Assembly (NCBI GenBank): GCA_965153355.1
Contig: OZ231127.1
Location: 97,340,001 to 97,404,000 of the forward strand
Direction of reading: 5' to 3'
DNA from: Flaccisagitta enflata
Lineage: Eukaryota > Chaetognatha > Sagittoidea > Aphragmophora
DNA length: 64,000 nucleotides
Shown here piece after piece: positions 39,143 to 47,869 of the stretch. The notes under the pieces were generated by a model that worked only from the letters and a program-made list of their open reading frames with translations, did no database searches and was not told where the DNA came from. The translations under genes were made by a program, and so were the position numbers. Each line of letters begins with the position of its first letter. The stretch's first letter is position 1.

Positions 39143-40458
39143 AAATCATTGCTCCCTCCTGCTGTGGCACTGAGGGGTTGTTGCTGCATTGGATGCGGAG
39201 TCGCCGGACGTGTATCTGTCCCTTGCAGGGTGCGAGTTGGTGTCTGATCAGGGCCAGTACCTGGTGACTGACCTCCAGCGTCATTATCATTGGCAACTGG
39301 GCCAGTTCTCTGTCTTTTTGCTGCATCATCCCCCACACTATTTTTTCTCTTTCCGGAATGAGGCCTTCTATCTCCTTGTGGCCACCTGGCTGCTCTGGTC
39401 GCTGTTGCACCTCTTCCTCGTACTGATCCATTCCCTCTGCCAGGTGGACGTCCTCTTCTTTTTCCTCTTCCTCTCTCTGCTTCCGTAGGGCCATTTCCAG
39501 CATTTTCCGCATTTTCTTCTCTCTCCCTTTCAAGGCGAAAGAGACGAGCCTCCTCTCTCTGGTTATATGTCCTATCACGCATGATGAAGACATCATTGGC
39601 CAGCTTCACCGATTCAGCCTTCTCAAGAATTCTCTCACAATCTTCAACCAGAGTGAAAATTGCCAAGGCTTTCCGAGGATATCTTCCTTTCTGACCAACC
39701 CTGATGACTTTGGTTGGTTTCACATCAATTCCCAGCTCTCTCAATATTTCATCCACCTTCTCTTCATCCTGCTTTTTCCGATCTTCAGCTTCATCTTGAG
39801 TTGGTTCTGGGATGTTGCCAAAGATGAGGTTCTCTTCCCGCTTTTCAATCTCCCGGATCTCTCTTATAACTGCATTTGTTTGTCGGACATTTGGGGTCTC
39901 TCCGTCTATATTTTTTAGCCGCTTTTCCATCTCATCATTCTTCTTTTCCATTTCCTTCATCTTTTCACTATTCTTTTTGATGGCCTCATCATGAGCATCA
40001 AGTCTCCCCTTATTTTCCGTTTGGACCACTTCAATCTGTTCAATTCTTTGGGCAACACCATCAATTTGCTTCAGCCCCTCCAACACCTTCTGTCGTTCGG
40101 CCTGTTGGTCTTCCTGACCTTTTTTGATTGTGGTCATATCCTGCTGAAGAGACTCCAATACCAACTGCAGATTTTTGCTCTTCTCTTCACATGTTTTGCA
40201 CTTCCACATGCTTTTTCCCATTTCTCTCATCATTTCACTGAACTTTGCAGGCAGCTCTGCGCATGTGAAGCAGTACTCCACTTGACATTCTTGGCATTTG
40301 ACTCCGGGTCTGCCTTCATTCTTTCTGTTAACAACAATTGTACACTTTGAACATTTGTCAACCATCTTGCTTTTATCTCTCAGCTGTTTGTTTCTTTCAA
40401 AAACCAAGTCTTTTCGTTCACTTTTCTCAAAGAGCCAGCAAGCGTGCAGATGTTCCAC
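39139..40458 (-). CDS. ORF1: PHD-like/coiled-coil RNA-binding protein of the retrotransposon
   Basis: 439 residues with no internal stop. The first ATG gives MEHLHACW; Met32 (MVDKCSKC), just before the first zinc ligands, is an alternative start. A Cys-rich module at 36-90 has CSKC, CQEC, CFTC and CKTC pairs, like the PHD-type modules of CR1/L2 ORF1 proteins but with Cys where the His usually is. Residues 95-205 are heptad-rich and charged (coiled coil, likely multimerisation). About 210-320 (ENLIFGNIPEP to VFIMRDRTYN) resembles the RRM/C-terminal domain of L1-type ORF1 proteins. The tail from 325 is basic, with GRGKRRGRPPGRG and RGRG motifs for nucleic-acid binding. It forms the RNP with the element RNA in the family model. 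ORF1 may still be intact although ORF2 is broken. Confidence 0.85.
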   Translation of the reverse strand: MEHLHACWLFEKSERKDLVFERNKQLRDKSKMVDKCSKCTIVVNRKNEGRPGVKCQECQVEYCFTCAELPAKFSEMMREMGKSMWKCKTCEEKSKNLQLVLESLQQDMTTIKKGQEDQQAERQKVLEGLKQIDGVAQRIEQIEVVQTENKGRLDAHDEAIKKNSEKMKEMEKKNDEMEKRLKNIDGETPNVRQTNAVIREIREIEKREENLIFGNIPEPTQDEAEDRKKQDEEKVDEILRELGIDVKPTKVIRVGQKGRYPRKALAIFTLVEDCERILEKAESVKLANDVFIMRDRTYNQREEARLFRLEREREENAENAGNGPTEAERGRGKRRGRPPGRGNGSVRGRGATATRAARWPQGDRRPHSGKRKNSVGDDAAKRQRTGPVANDNDAGGQSPGTGPDQTPTRTLQGTDTRPATPHPMQQQPLSATAGGSNDF

Positions 40459-40483
40459 ATGCGCGGCTACAATGAGTATCAGA

Positions 40484-40486
<3 letters not shown>

Positions 40487-40548
<62 letters not shown>
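40487..40548 (+). repeat. (GA)n microsatellite at the 5' side of the retrotransposon
   Basis: About 60 bp of GA just upstream of ORF1. Confidence 0.95.
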
Positions 40549-40550
<2 letters not shown>

Positions 40551-40737
40551 TGTCAAAAGTCGTTCGTAGAGGTCGAAAGGCAATGCCTGCTCAGTTACGT
40601 TCGGGTGAACACCTCAGTTTGCTGTCTTTGTAATTTCCGCCGTTCGGTTTTCAGTCATTAACTTCAATCTTCTTGCGCTTTTTCACTTCATCAGCTTTTT
40701 CTTTCTTTTTCATCCGGCTTTTTCACTTCCAATCAAC

Positions 40738-40742
<5 letters not shown>

Positions 40743-40811
<69 letters not shown>
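40743..40811 (+). repeat. (GA)n microsatellite
   Basis: Second GA array. The 195 bp between the two GA arrays could be retrotransposon 5' UTR or flank; I cannot tell. Confidence 0.95.
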
Positions 40812-40813
<2 letters not shown>

Positions 40814-40850
40814 CCCTTCTTTGGGGTCAATCACAATTCAATTCCACCGG

Positions 40851-40948
40851 GTTGCCTTGCACCACTCTTCTTGAGTGGCACCCCGTTCTCATCAGCTTTC
40901 AATATGGGTTGTCTTGCACCACTCTACTTGAGTGGCACCCCGTTCTCA
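40851..40948 (+). repeat. 57-bp tandem duplication with a 6-bp hairpin
   Basis: GTTGCCTTGCACCACTCTTC and TTGAGTGGCACCCCGTTCTC (40851-40890) recur at 40908-40948 with two changes. Each copy contains the hairpin CCACTC/GAGTGG. Confidence 0.9.
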
Positions 40949-40949
40949 A

Positions 40950-41335
40950 CAATCAACTTTCTTTTTCAAACGATCGATTTTCTTCTTTTCTCCTGATTTG
41001 TTGTTTCCGTATCGTAACTCCCAATTCTCGAATTATTCTCCGTCAATGTTCAATGTTTTTCATATATTATATAGCGTTCATGGCCCTTTCTTTGACGTCG
41101 GGCAGCATCGCACTTATAAGCATTTATGGCAAGTCCGTATCCAATTTAATAGAAGCACAATATCTGAAAAGAAATCGCTCGACCAAGCGCGACTTTAATT
41201 AAGCAAATAAAAGAATTTTAGCTTAATAAATATATACATACATATATATCTTTTTTTCATGAATCTTGCTTAGTTCCTATAGTATTGTTCCACCTATCGT
41301 AGACGGAAATGCGTCTCATAATTTTTTAGGTGAAG
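40950..41335. other. No gene recognised
   Basis: AT-rich DNA without identifiable features. Confidence 0.45.
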
Positions 41336-41339
41336 ATAG

Positions 41340-41835
41340 TTCATCAAATTTCCAACTCAACAAAAAAATTAGAACTTAAAAATGTTGAATTTTGCACTAC
41401 TTTTTGTTGATTTTACTGAAAATGTGCAAAATTATCTCTTAAGCACCTGTCGTCCCACCTTCTTTTAACAAATGATTTTTTAAAACAGGGGCAATTTTTT
41501 TCAAGTGTGTGAGAGTTTTACAACTTATTGACCTGCTGCAAAAATCAGAACTCGAAAAAGTGTATTTTTGTGCCTCTGGCATGAATTTTTGTAAAACATT
41601 ACAAAAACCAAAAAATGCAAAAAAAAGTGATTTGGCAGATCCATATTTGGTAGCCTTTCACAAAAATTGATGCCACGGGTACATTTGTAAACTTTTTTGA
41701 GTTCTGTTTTCTTCTCTGAGCCAGAAATTTGAAGTTCTATTACCACCTAAAAAATTATGAAGCTAGTTAAAAAATTGAACTCAGGGGAGGGGTTTGAATA
41801 GGCGGCCATTTTTATTGTCGCCATGGTTAGACCAA
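41340..41835 (-). repeat. Dispersed repeat F, copy 2, internally folded back
   Basis: The ATCAGAACTCGAAAAAGTGT..GAATTTTTGTAAAAC segment (41543-41600) is inverted at 41640-41745 (CACAAAAATTGATGCCACGG..TTTTTTGAGTTCTGTTTTC). A further plus-oriented copy lies at 41345-41400. The end AGGCGGCCATTTTTATTGTC and GCCATGGTTAGA is the inverse of the start of copy 1 at 35601. Confidence 0.6.
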
Positions 41836-42275
41836 TCCAGGTCTGTAGCCCAAATGGTTTAGAAGCTAGAGCTCTGCAAAGAGAAGCGCTATTTTGCTAA
41901 AATGCACTTTTTACATAAGGATTGCGAAACTGAAATAGGCAACATTCTTATTCAAACTGATGCCATTCCTAAATGAAAAAAGATAGCAATACCAGATTGG
42001 CGCCAAATGAAAGTAGGTACTTCAAATTGTTTTTAAATGGTCTAAGATTTTTATCAGTTTTATAAAGATTTATCAGCTAAATAAACCATCTAAAAGTGTG
42101 TCTTTTTTTTTTTTTTTTTTTTATTTATGGCAAACTCTAACACTTGTGGGTGTGGGGACTGAGTGCACAGGCAGCTAAAAATGTCATTTGGTGGCAGAAA
42201 CAGCAAAAACACCAATTGTAATCGAAGGCATGCACAACACTCTTGTTGTTTTGGGGGAGAATAACATACCAATAG
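41836..42275. other. No gene recognised; possible tRNA-like head at 41845-41880
   Basis: TGTAGCCCAAATGGTTTAGA and AGCTAGAGC look like a tRNA box A region, but I find no convincing box B at the right distance. A T run lies at 42103-42121. Confidence 0.3.
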
Positions 42276-42729
42276 TCGCAAAAGCGCTAGATGGTCAGCG
42301 GTGCCCGTTGCCCCTAAGTGTGAGGTATGTGGGGGTGAGGTGTTAGAGGGGCAGGCCCTGCAAAAGGGCCGATGACCTATGCTGTTTTTATTTGAGCTCA
42401 AGGCTGGAACTCAGGCCTGGAGGCTGGAATTGTGGCCTGAGGCTAGATTAGCCTGAGGCTGGGATTTGAGCTTGAGGCTGGGATTTGAGCTGAGGTTGAT
42501 TGATTCAGGCAGGGATTTGAGCGAAAGCTGGTGTATTTGAGCTTCACACAGGTGGACTGAGCTTCATGCTGGACAGTTAAGACTGAATTTGTTTACAAGG
42601 CTGGGATTTGAGCCTCGAGGCTGGGTTTTAGCCTCGAGATCGAGATTTGCTCAAGGCTGGATTTGAGCTGGCTGGGATTTGAGCCTCAAGCTAGGATTTG
42701 GGTTTCGAGACTAGGATGTGGGCCTTGAG
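42275..42729 (+). mobile_element. Fold-back-class (E) element with a decayed 20-bp array
   Basis: ATAGTCGCAAAAGCGCTAGA, TGGTCAGCGGTGCCCGTTGC, GGGGCAGGCCCTGCAAAAGG and GCCGATGACCTATGCTG, then GGCTGGGATTTGAGCCTCGA-type units to 42729. Only the left end is present. The right side is replaced by (GA)n. Confidence 0.75.
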
Positions 42730-42868
<139 letters not shown>

Positions 42869-42994
42869 GCAGAGAGAGAGGGGAAGCAGCAGTCCTTGTG
42901 GGGAAAAACAAATGCACCGGACTGAATTACCCAACATGACCAAATTTCCTGCTACTCAATAGACGTTCATTCCAAATTTCCATGAAATAGAGTG

Positions 42995-43137
42995 CGTTTT
43001 GTATCATTAGTTTTGTATCACGTTTTGTATCACGCGTTTTGTATACATCACAGAAAATCGGCTAAAAGTATTTTGTATCACGTTTTGAATCACGCATTTT
43101 GTATCACGTTTTGTATATATCACAGAAAATTGGGCAA
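42995..43137 (+). repeat. Tandem duplication built from TTTTGTATCACG words
   Basis: TTTTGTATCACG and variants occur seven times. The longer phrase TATCACAGAAAATYGG plus AAAAGT occurs twice (43045 and 43115). Confidence 0.85.
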
Positions 43138-43139
43138 AA

Positions 43140-43437
43140 GTTCAAACTCGAATTCTTTGATTGTCAATATTCTTGATAGTTATATCAAACGTCACAACAA
43201 ACAATAAAAGAAAAGGACTTTCCCTCGAAGCTCTCGACGCCAAATTGGCACAACAACCTTTTTTTTTCAACATCTACTAGTTATGAAAGTATTGAACTTA
43301 CTATGATTTTATGATTTGGTTTATGAAGATTATTTAACTCTTATCATGTGCACTGATCCAGTCACACTTTTTACCCATGTGGAATGATTCTAGTGTCGGT
43401 CGGTAGGTCGGTAGGTTTGTCAGTCCCATAACCTTTT
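43140..43437. other. No gene recognised
   Basis: Flank of the Tc1/mariner remnant. A TCGGTCGGTAGGTCGGTAGG tract (43397-43416) is probably a short-element fragment. Confidence 0.4.
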
Positions 43438-44041
43438 TACTATCTAGCTCAAAAGTAAAGACACAAGATAAGCATTGATTGATACATTCAATAAATATTA
43501 AGTTATATAATTCTGGAATACATTGCAATACTAAATGTGGCCCTCCGGGCAGTAACAACCACCTTCATACGCCCTGGCATGCCTTTGTAGAGAGTTTTGA
43601 GGTAAATTAGCAAGATCTTTTCCAGATTTTTAGAGCAATTTTTTTCAGCCTTGCAACTAACGTTGCACTATCTTTGTTTTGAAGCTTCTTCATTTGAGAC
43701 CAAAGCAATTCAATAGGGTTCAGATTGGGGCTGTTTCCAGGCCAACCACAAAAGAGGTTGACACCCTATTTTGTCTGCCATTGCCTCGTTGTAATGGCGC
43801 AATATAATGGATCACCATCTTTTTCCAATGAACTGCAATCTTTTTTGCCATTTTTGATTTGGAGTCACAATCTTGTTTTTTCTGTCATTTCTAAATGCTT
43901 TGACATAGAAAAACGCGGTTGGTGCCATTCAATCAGAAATTTGATCTAGTTTCTGGATCTCACCATTTTTCTTTCATTTTTTCATTCTAAGCACAGATAT
44001 TGCCCAAAATGCTTGTGTCTATACTTTTGAGCTAGATAGTA
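43438..44041 (-). mobile_element. Internally deleted Tc1/mariner-type transposon
   Basis: Terminal inverted repeats CTATCTAGCTCAAAAGTAAA (left, 43440) and, inverted, TATACTTTTGAGCTAGATAG (right, ending 44039) extend to at least 28 bp through GACACAAG. Both are flanked by TA, the target duplication of this superfamily. On the minus strand near 43670-43760 a remnant reads WPGNSPNLNPIELLWSQMKK, the C-terminal WPGNSPDLNPIE signature of Tc1/mariner DDE/D transposases, with Asn in place of the final Asp. At 600 bp it is far below the usual 1.3-2 kb, so the N-terminal and central transposase is gone. Confidence 0.85.
43560..43790 (-). pseudogene. Tc1/mariner transposase C-terminal remnant
   Basis: The frame gives a WPGNSPNLNPIE block followed by LKKIALKIWKRSC and a stop near 43610. 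In intact relatives this region holds the third catalytic acidic residue; here the position is Asn. Upstream DDE residues are not found. It cannot encode an active enzyme, but it dates and classifies the element. Confidence 0.75.
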
Positions 44042-44054
44042 AATTGCGAGCGTT

Positions 44055-44120
44055 TTTTTGTATTACCGCCCCTGCCAAACCGTCCGCGACTGTCCTGCCG
44101 TGTATCCGGCCTTGTTTAAC
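44055..44120 (-). mobile_element. Hairpin-ended element, type A head fragment
   Basis: TACCGCCCCTGCCAAACCGT, CCGCGACTGTCCTGCCGTGT and ATCCGGCCTTGTTT form a minus-strand head with 5' motif GTCGCGGAC. Confidence 0.7.
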
Positions 44121-44172
44121 TCTAGGTCCATCTGTCGGTTACCATTCGTTTTATCTGTACTTGACATTCCTT

Positions 44173-44246
44173 TAAGTCGCGGACAACGAATCTACAAGAG
44201 GGTTTGTCCGTCTATCGGCTGGTCCGCTAGTCACGCTCGAGATGGA

Positions 44247-44311
<65 letters not shown>

Positions 44312-44400
44312 GTTTTGTGTTTGTGTGTTTGTAAAGGGGGGGTTAGGGGTTGTGTGCCCACCCGTCCACGACCATTTTTGACCCCGCGTCACTTGTTGAA
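44173..44400 (-). mobile_element. Hairpin-ended element (type B body) with an internal (GT)n
   Basis: Minus orientation. The 3' terminus AAGTCGCGGACAACGAATCT leads to CTACAAGAGGGTTTGTCCGT. (GT)n sits inside at 44249-44310. The head reads CCCACCCGTCCACGACCATT and TTGACCCCGCGTCACTTGTT. The 5' GTCGTGGAC and 3' GTCCGCGAC are inverted with one mismatch. Confidence 0.75.
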
Positions 44401-44449
44401 ATGACCAAGTCTATTCAATTAATTGAATTCAAACGATCATCGTTGGAAC

Positions 44450-44635
44450 CAAACATGGCTGTACACATGGCTAACTAAGTCGCGTGCGGGTAGGCAGGGG
44501 CAGTGATAAAATAGGCCAACCAAGCAGTTGGATTAAAACCGCTCATAAATGCCAAAAAAGCAAAGCGTTATGGAAGGACCGACCGACCAACAGACAGAGT
44601 GGGTTATAGTGTCGCGTGCACAGGACTAGAAAAAA
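44450..44635 (+). mobile_element. Hairpin-ended element, type A
   Basis: GGCTGTACACATGGCTAACT, AAGTCGCGTGCGGGTAGGCA, GCAGTGATAAAATAGGCCAA, GACCGACCGACC tract, CAGAGTGGGTTATAGTGTCG and a damaged hairpin GTCGCGTGCACAGGAC. It is followed four bases later by a type B element. Confidence 0.8.
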
Positions 44636-44638
44636 AAA

Positions 44639-44866
44639 ACATGGGGTCACAAAATCGTTGCAGACGGGTTGGCAGGGGTGTACAGCCCCCAATCACAGTT
44701 TCACACCCTCGCCCAACCCACACACACTCGCACGCACACAGTCACAACGGGAGCCTCAAATGCGCGTTTTTGCAATTTTTAACTCGATCACCATGATGTA
44801 CCAATGGACAGACCAACAGACGGACGGACAAAACCTCTTATAGAGTTGCGTGTCCGCAACTAAAAA
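44639..44866 (+). mobile_element. Hairpin-ended element, type B, complete
   Basis: GGGGTCACAAAATCGTTGCA, 5' motif GTTGCAGACGGGTTGGCAGG, CCCCCAATCACAG, CACACACTCGCACGC, AAATGCGCGTTTTTGCAATT, AACTCGATCACCATGATG, GACAGACCAACAGACGGACG, ACAAAACCTCTTATAGAG and the terminal hairpin AGTTGCGTGTCCGCAACT plus AAAA. It serves as the type B reference. Confidence 0.85.
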
Positions 44867-44869
44867 GGT

Positions 44870-45485
44870 AAGTAAACAAGCGCATCGGCAAATCACAGCC
44901 GGTCGCAGACAAATTAGAAAACAGTCCAGACCGCGACACTCCCAAACAAATGGCCTTATTAAAGACCAAAAACATCATTAATGATTTCTTTTATTAAATT
45001 GCCGGTAGAACCAGAGAGGGGGAGAGGGAGAGAGAGGTCACGGTATGACCTTGTTGGAAACAAGCATGTATGTCATCTATGTTAAGTAACGAGTTCAAAT
45101 TCATTCAACAACATGATCTTATGTTGAGTATCAAAAGTTCACCAGCTCTGACTTTGATACCTAGCATGTTACTTTATCTCATAAACATTTCTGAAGTTTT
45201 GTGTCACGTTTTTGGTGACTATATGTACCGTTGTAAATGTAGACTCTTCAGGATCTTCATTCTTCAAGCTTCATTTAATTCTTGCGGTGTCTGTGCGTCA
45301 ACAAATTTCATAACAGATACATTTATCTTCTCGGCACTTGGATCATCCTCGAATTTACTTTAACCATGATATATTCAAACGCAAATTCAATTGCGCAAAT
45401 GGTCAGTCTGGCCTGTTTGCTGATGAAGCTTGTTTATGGGACTCCAATCGGTGAAGCTTCAATCAACGTCGAAAGTTCCACTAGT
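44870..45485. other. No gene recognised; possible upstream exon territory of the TNF-like gene
   Basis: A short hydrophobic frame near 45370-45450 (IAQMVSLACLLMKLVYG) could in principle be a membrane segment. Nothing else supports it as an exon, and I do not call it. Confidence 0.25.
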
Positions 45486-45487
45486 GG

Positions 45488-45600
45488 TAAGGCTAATCAA
45501 GCATATGGGCAGGAACAGTAATGATAAGGCTAATCAAGCATGTGGGCAGGAGCAGTGATGGTAAGACTTATCAAGCAAAAGGGCAGGAGCGGTGATGATC
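45488..45600 (+). repeat. About 37-bp tandem repeat derived from a hairpin-element module
   Basis: Three units of AAGGCTAATCAAGCATATGG plus GCAGGAACAGTAATGAT with drift. The same phrase (CTAATCAAGCATTTGGGC) is part of type A element bodies, for example at 638-655. Confidence 0.8.
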
Positions 45601-45604
45601 AGGC

Positions 45605-46230
45605 ATCTAAAAAGTTGAGAATTCTCCCCCCCGCCTGGTGGAGATGGAATAAAATTAAAGGGTTTGAGAAGGGAGGAAAAAAGAAAAAACTGGAAAAAAG
45701 AATATAGAACTTTTTTGAAGATTTAACACTTTTAGTAGTACCAAGAGGTAAAATTTGATTTCTTCAACACAATTTAACATTTTTAAAACCTATTATATAC
45801 TGTTTTATTGCTTTGTGGGGAATAAAATCAAAATCCGCTCAATTATAGTTGAGTTTATGTTGTCTTATCATCCAAAGTTTCCATGTCGAAATAAGCCAAA
45901 ATCTTTCACTATATTTTTAGCATATCATTTTCCGAGAGCTACGCATTTCCCTGGGTACAAAAATCTGCCCCGGTTTGTGAAAATATTACATTCAGGTTGT
46001 CTGTGTGTCGAATTTTAGCTCACTGAATTCTCATTTTTCTAGTTCGCCTAATTTTGTCAAGAGTGTTAATACATTTTTCTTATTTAAAACATAAAAAATT
46101 TCATCAAGGGACCAGGATTTTGTATTCATTATAGAGTGGGTTTCCGTTATGACGGGGTTTTACTGTAGTTTCAACAAGATGAAAACAAAGTGGCAATTTG
46201 GCCCTCATCCTCGTGCCTGTGATTTGTTGC
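45605..46230. other. No gene recognised; one DNA-transposon end at 46130-46175
   Basis: AGTGGGTTTCCGTTATGACG and GGGTTTTACTGTAG is, inverted, a CTACAGTAAAACCCCGTCAT end typical of pogo/mariner-type MITEs. The other end is not identified. Confidence 0.4.
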
Positions 46231-46234
46231 AAAA

Positions 46235-46424
46235 AACAAGGCCAACACCTATAAGTCGCATGCGAGACTTCCATAATTTTTTACTTAGAATGACTTAGAA
46301 TGACCCAAAATGACTCAAAATGATTCATAATTACTATGCACGACTTAAAATGAACTAAAATGACCTAAGAAAGACGGATGGACGGACAAAGCGAGGTGTA
46401 GAGTCGCGTGCACGCGACTAAAAA
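46235..46424 (+). mobile_element. Hairpin-ended element, type A, with an internal AATGACTTAR array
   Basis: Head AACAAGGCCAACACCTATAA, 5' motif GTCGCATGC (46254-46262), then about nine 10-bp AATGAC units, AGACGGATGGACGGACAAAG and CGAGGTGTAGAG. The terminus is the perfect palindrome AGTCGCGTGCACGCGACT (46402-46419) plus AAAA. It ends about 100 bp upstream of a TNF-like exon, i.e. in an intron. Confidence 0.85.
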
Positions 46425-46525
46425 GAAAGAAAAACACAAATCAGTTATTAGAATGAGAATTTCAAACCGTATCTATCTGAACATTTCCCTACATCTACCC
46501 CATTTCCAAACAAAACAAATATCAG

Positions 46526-46746
46526 ACGCATCAGGCAAAGTTCCCATGAGTGACATTTCCTGGCGCATTTCCTCATCGACTTTATCCCCTGGCGCTTACG
46601 AACTCGATGGCAGTTCTGTCAAAGTGCGTCACGCTGGCAATTACTTCATCTACGCTCAAGTCACCTTCTTCACTTTGGTCAATTACGACTCATTCCAAAT
46701 CACCATCAATGGCAACCCATTTGTCAGCTGCAAATCGTCTCAACAA
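46526..46746 (+). CDS. TNF-superfamily-like ligand, internal exon
   Basis: Reads SGKVPMSDISWRISSS, then AYELDGSSVKVRHAGNYF, IYAQVTFFTLV and ITINGNPFVSCKSSQQ. This fits the first half of a TNF homology domain: the ISW strand, the DGxxxxVxxxGxYFIYxQVxF signature, and a Cys in the position of the CD-EF disulfide. A possible acceptor AG is at 46524-46525 and a possible (weak) donor GT at 46747, after a complete codon. The next exon also begins in phase 0, so the two join in frame. The domain forms secreted or type II membrane trimeric ligands for TNF receptors. Upstream exons (membrane anchor, stalk) are not identified here. Exon boundaries are inferred. Confidence 0.7.
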
Positions 46747-46804
46747 GTTCATGACTGTCTTTTTCAATTTTTTGTTTGTATTGATACTAATGTCTTCATT
46801 TCCC

Positions 46805-47030
46805 CTTACACGCAACTCTATAAAAGGCTTTGTCAGCCCGTCAGTCCGTTGTTCTGTCCATTGGTCCATTGGTCCGTGAGCACGCGACAAAAAGTGGGAA
46901 AATGGGGCATTTAGAATCCTTTTGTTTGTGCACTTGTGTCTGTGTTAAGAGGGGGGTTGGGTGTGGATGGGGGTTGGCTGCCCCTGCCCACCCGTCCGCA
47001 ACAATATTGTGACCCCGCGTCACTTGTTTA
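46805..47030 (-). mobile_element. Hairpin-ended element, type B, inside the TNF-like gene intron
   Basis: Minus orientation. The tail CACGCAACTCTATAAAAGGC and TTTGTCAGCCCGTCAGTCCG has lost the outer hairpin arm. The head GGGGGTTGGCTGCCCCTGCC, CACCCGTCCGCAACAATATT and GTGACCCCGCGTCACTTGTT is intact. Confidence 0.8.
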
Positions 47031-47034
47031 TGAA

Positions 47035-47565
47035 TGCATCAGTTCTGATGTAAAGGATAATTTCTAATTGGAAAATATAGTCAAAATCAGGTAGAAAATT
47101 TTCGGTTTTTTTTTCTTCCTCACTAACAAAGATGAAGATTATATTAGATTAGAATATTTTCTGGTTTCGGAAAAGAAACAAAATATGCATTTCACAACGA
47201 GCACATCAAAAAGACTTTTGAAAAGGTGTTTGTTTCAAGAGCTCTGCAAAACATGAAATGGTCTTGACAACTAGGATTTTTTACAGAAATCGTGCTCATA
47301 GTATATGATCACCTTATCATCATATAAAATATTTTGCATATGAGGGCTAATAATCAAACATGTTAGGACAAGTAGAAAATTCAGGCTTATGTCCTATTGC
47401 TGCGCCAAAACAATTTTTATTGCCAGCTATTGAAATATTAATTAACAACATGATATACAGTCAAAAGGTGCTTCTATTTGATATTACATCGTAAAAAAAC
47501 AACAAAAAATGTGACCCGTGTTAAGCCTAATGATATGAAAGCTATACAACGGGTATGAATGGTTG
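47035..47565. other. Intron sequence, no feature recognised
   Basis: AT-rich, between the two TNF-like exons. Confidence 0.5.
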
Positions 47566-47569
47566 AAAA

Positions 47570-47760
47570 CAAGGCCGGATACACGGCTACCCTTGTCGCG
47601 TGCGTGTGGGCTGGGGCTATATTTGAGCTCCCCAGACCATTTGGACAGGAGCAGTAGGGTCAAAGAATAAAAAAAAAAAAGTAAAATGTGACCGACCGAC
47701 CAACCACCCGACTGACCGACGGACAAAGCGGGGTCTAGAGTAGCGTAGCACATGACTGGA
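47570..47760 (+). mobile_element. Hairpin-ended element, type A, inside the TNF-like gene intron
   Basis: AACAAGGCCGGATACACGGC, TTGTCGCGTGCGTGTGGGCT, AGCAGTAGGGTCAAAGAATA, GACCGACCGACCAACC tract, GACAAAGCGGGGTCTAGAGT and a decayed hairpin AGCGTAGCACATGACT. Confidence 0.8.
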
Positions 47761-47831
47761 AATATCATAATATGTCAATCGAAGCAAAGTTGATTTAGTG
47801 AAGGAAAATATTTTTGAAACTAATTTTGTTT

Positions 47832-47832
<1 letters not shown>

Positions 47833-47868
<36 letters not shown>

Positions 47869-47869
47869 G
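47833..47869 (+). promoter_or_regulatory. Splice acceptor with a (CT)n polypyrimidine tract
   Basis: (CT)n ending CTCTTACAG immediately before the last TNF-like exon. The pure microsatellite serves as the polypyrimidine tract, so its length could affect splicing (inference). Confidence 0.75.

Larger units (their letters stand above)
36000..40470 (-). mobile_element. CR1/L2-like non-LTR retrotransposon, two ORFs, inactive copy
   Basis: Minus-strand element of about 4.5 kb: ORF1 (39139-40458), ORF2 (36500-39142, continued in another frame at 36279-36503), a 3' UTR of about 250 bp and a short (GTTGAA)n end. ORF1 and ORF2 overlap by four bases (ATGA), as in reinitiation-type coupling. An EEP endonuclease before a reverse transcriptase, with no RNase H or gag-pol, places it in the CR1/L2/Jockey region. 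The 5' end is uncertain: (GA)n begins at 40487, 28 bp upstream of the first ORF1 ATG. Three lesions are visible (endonuclease deletion, RT motif C change, C-terminal frameshift), so this copy should be dead. Confidence 0.85.

Noticed and set aside
40298-40633. Plus-strand genes within the retrotransposon (36.4-40.6 kb)
   Set aside because: They are antisense shadows of ORF1 and ORF2, which carry the conserved motifs.
45282-45521. Membrane-anchor exon for the TNF-like gene
   Set aside because: One short hydrophobic stretch fits, but there is no donor in phase and part of the frame is the 37-bp tandem repeat.
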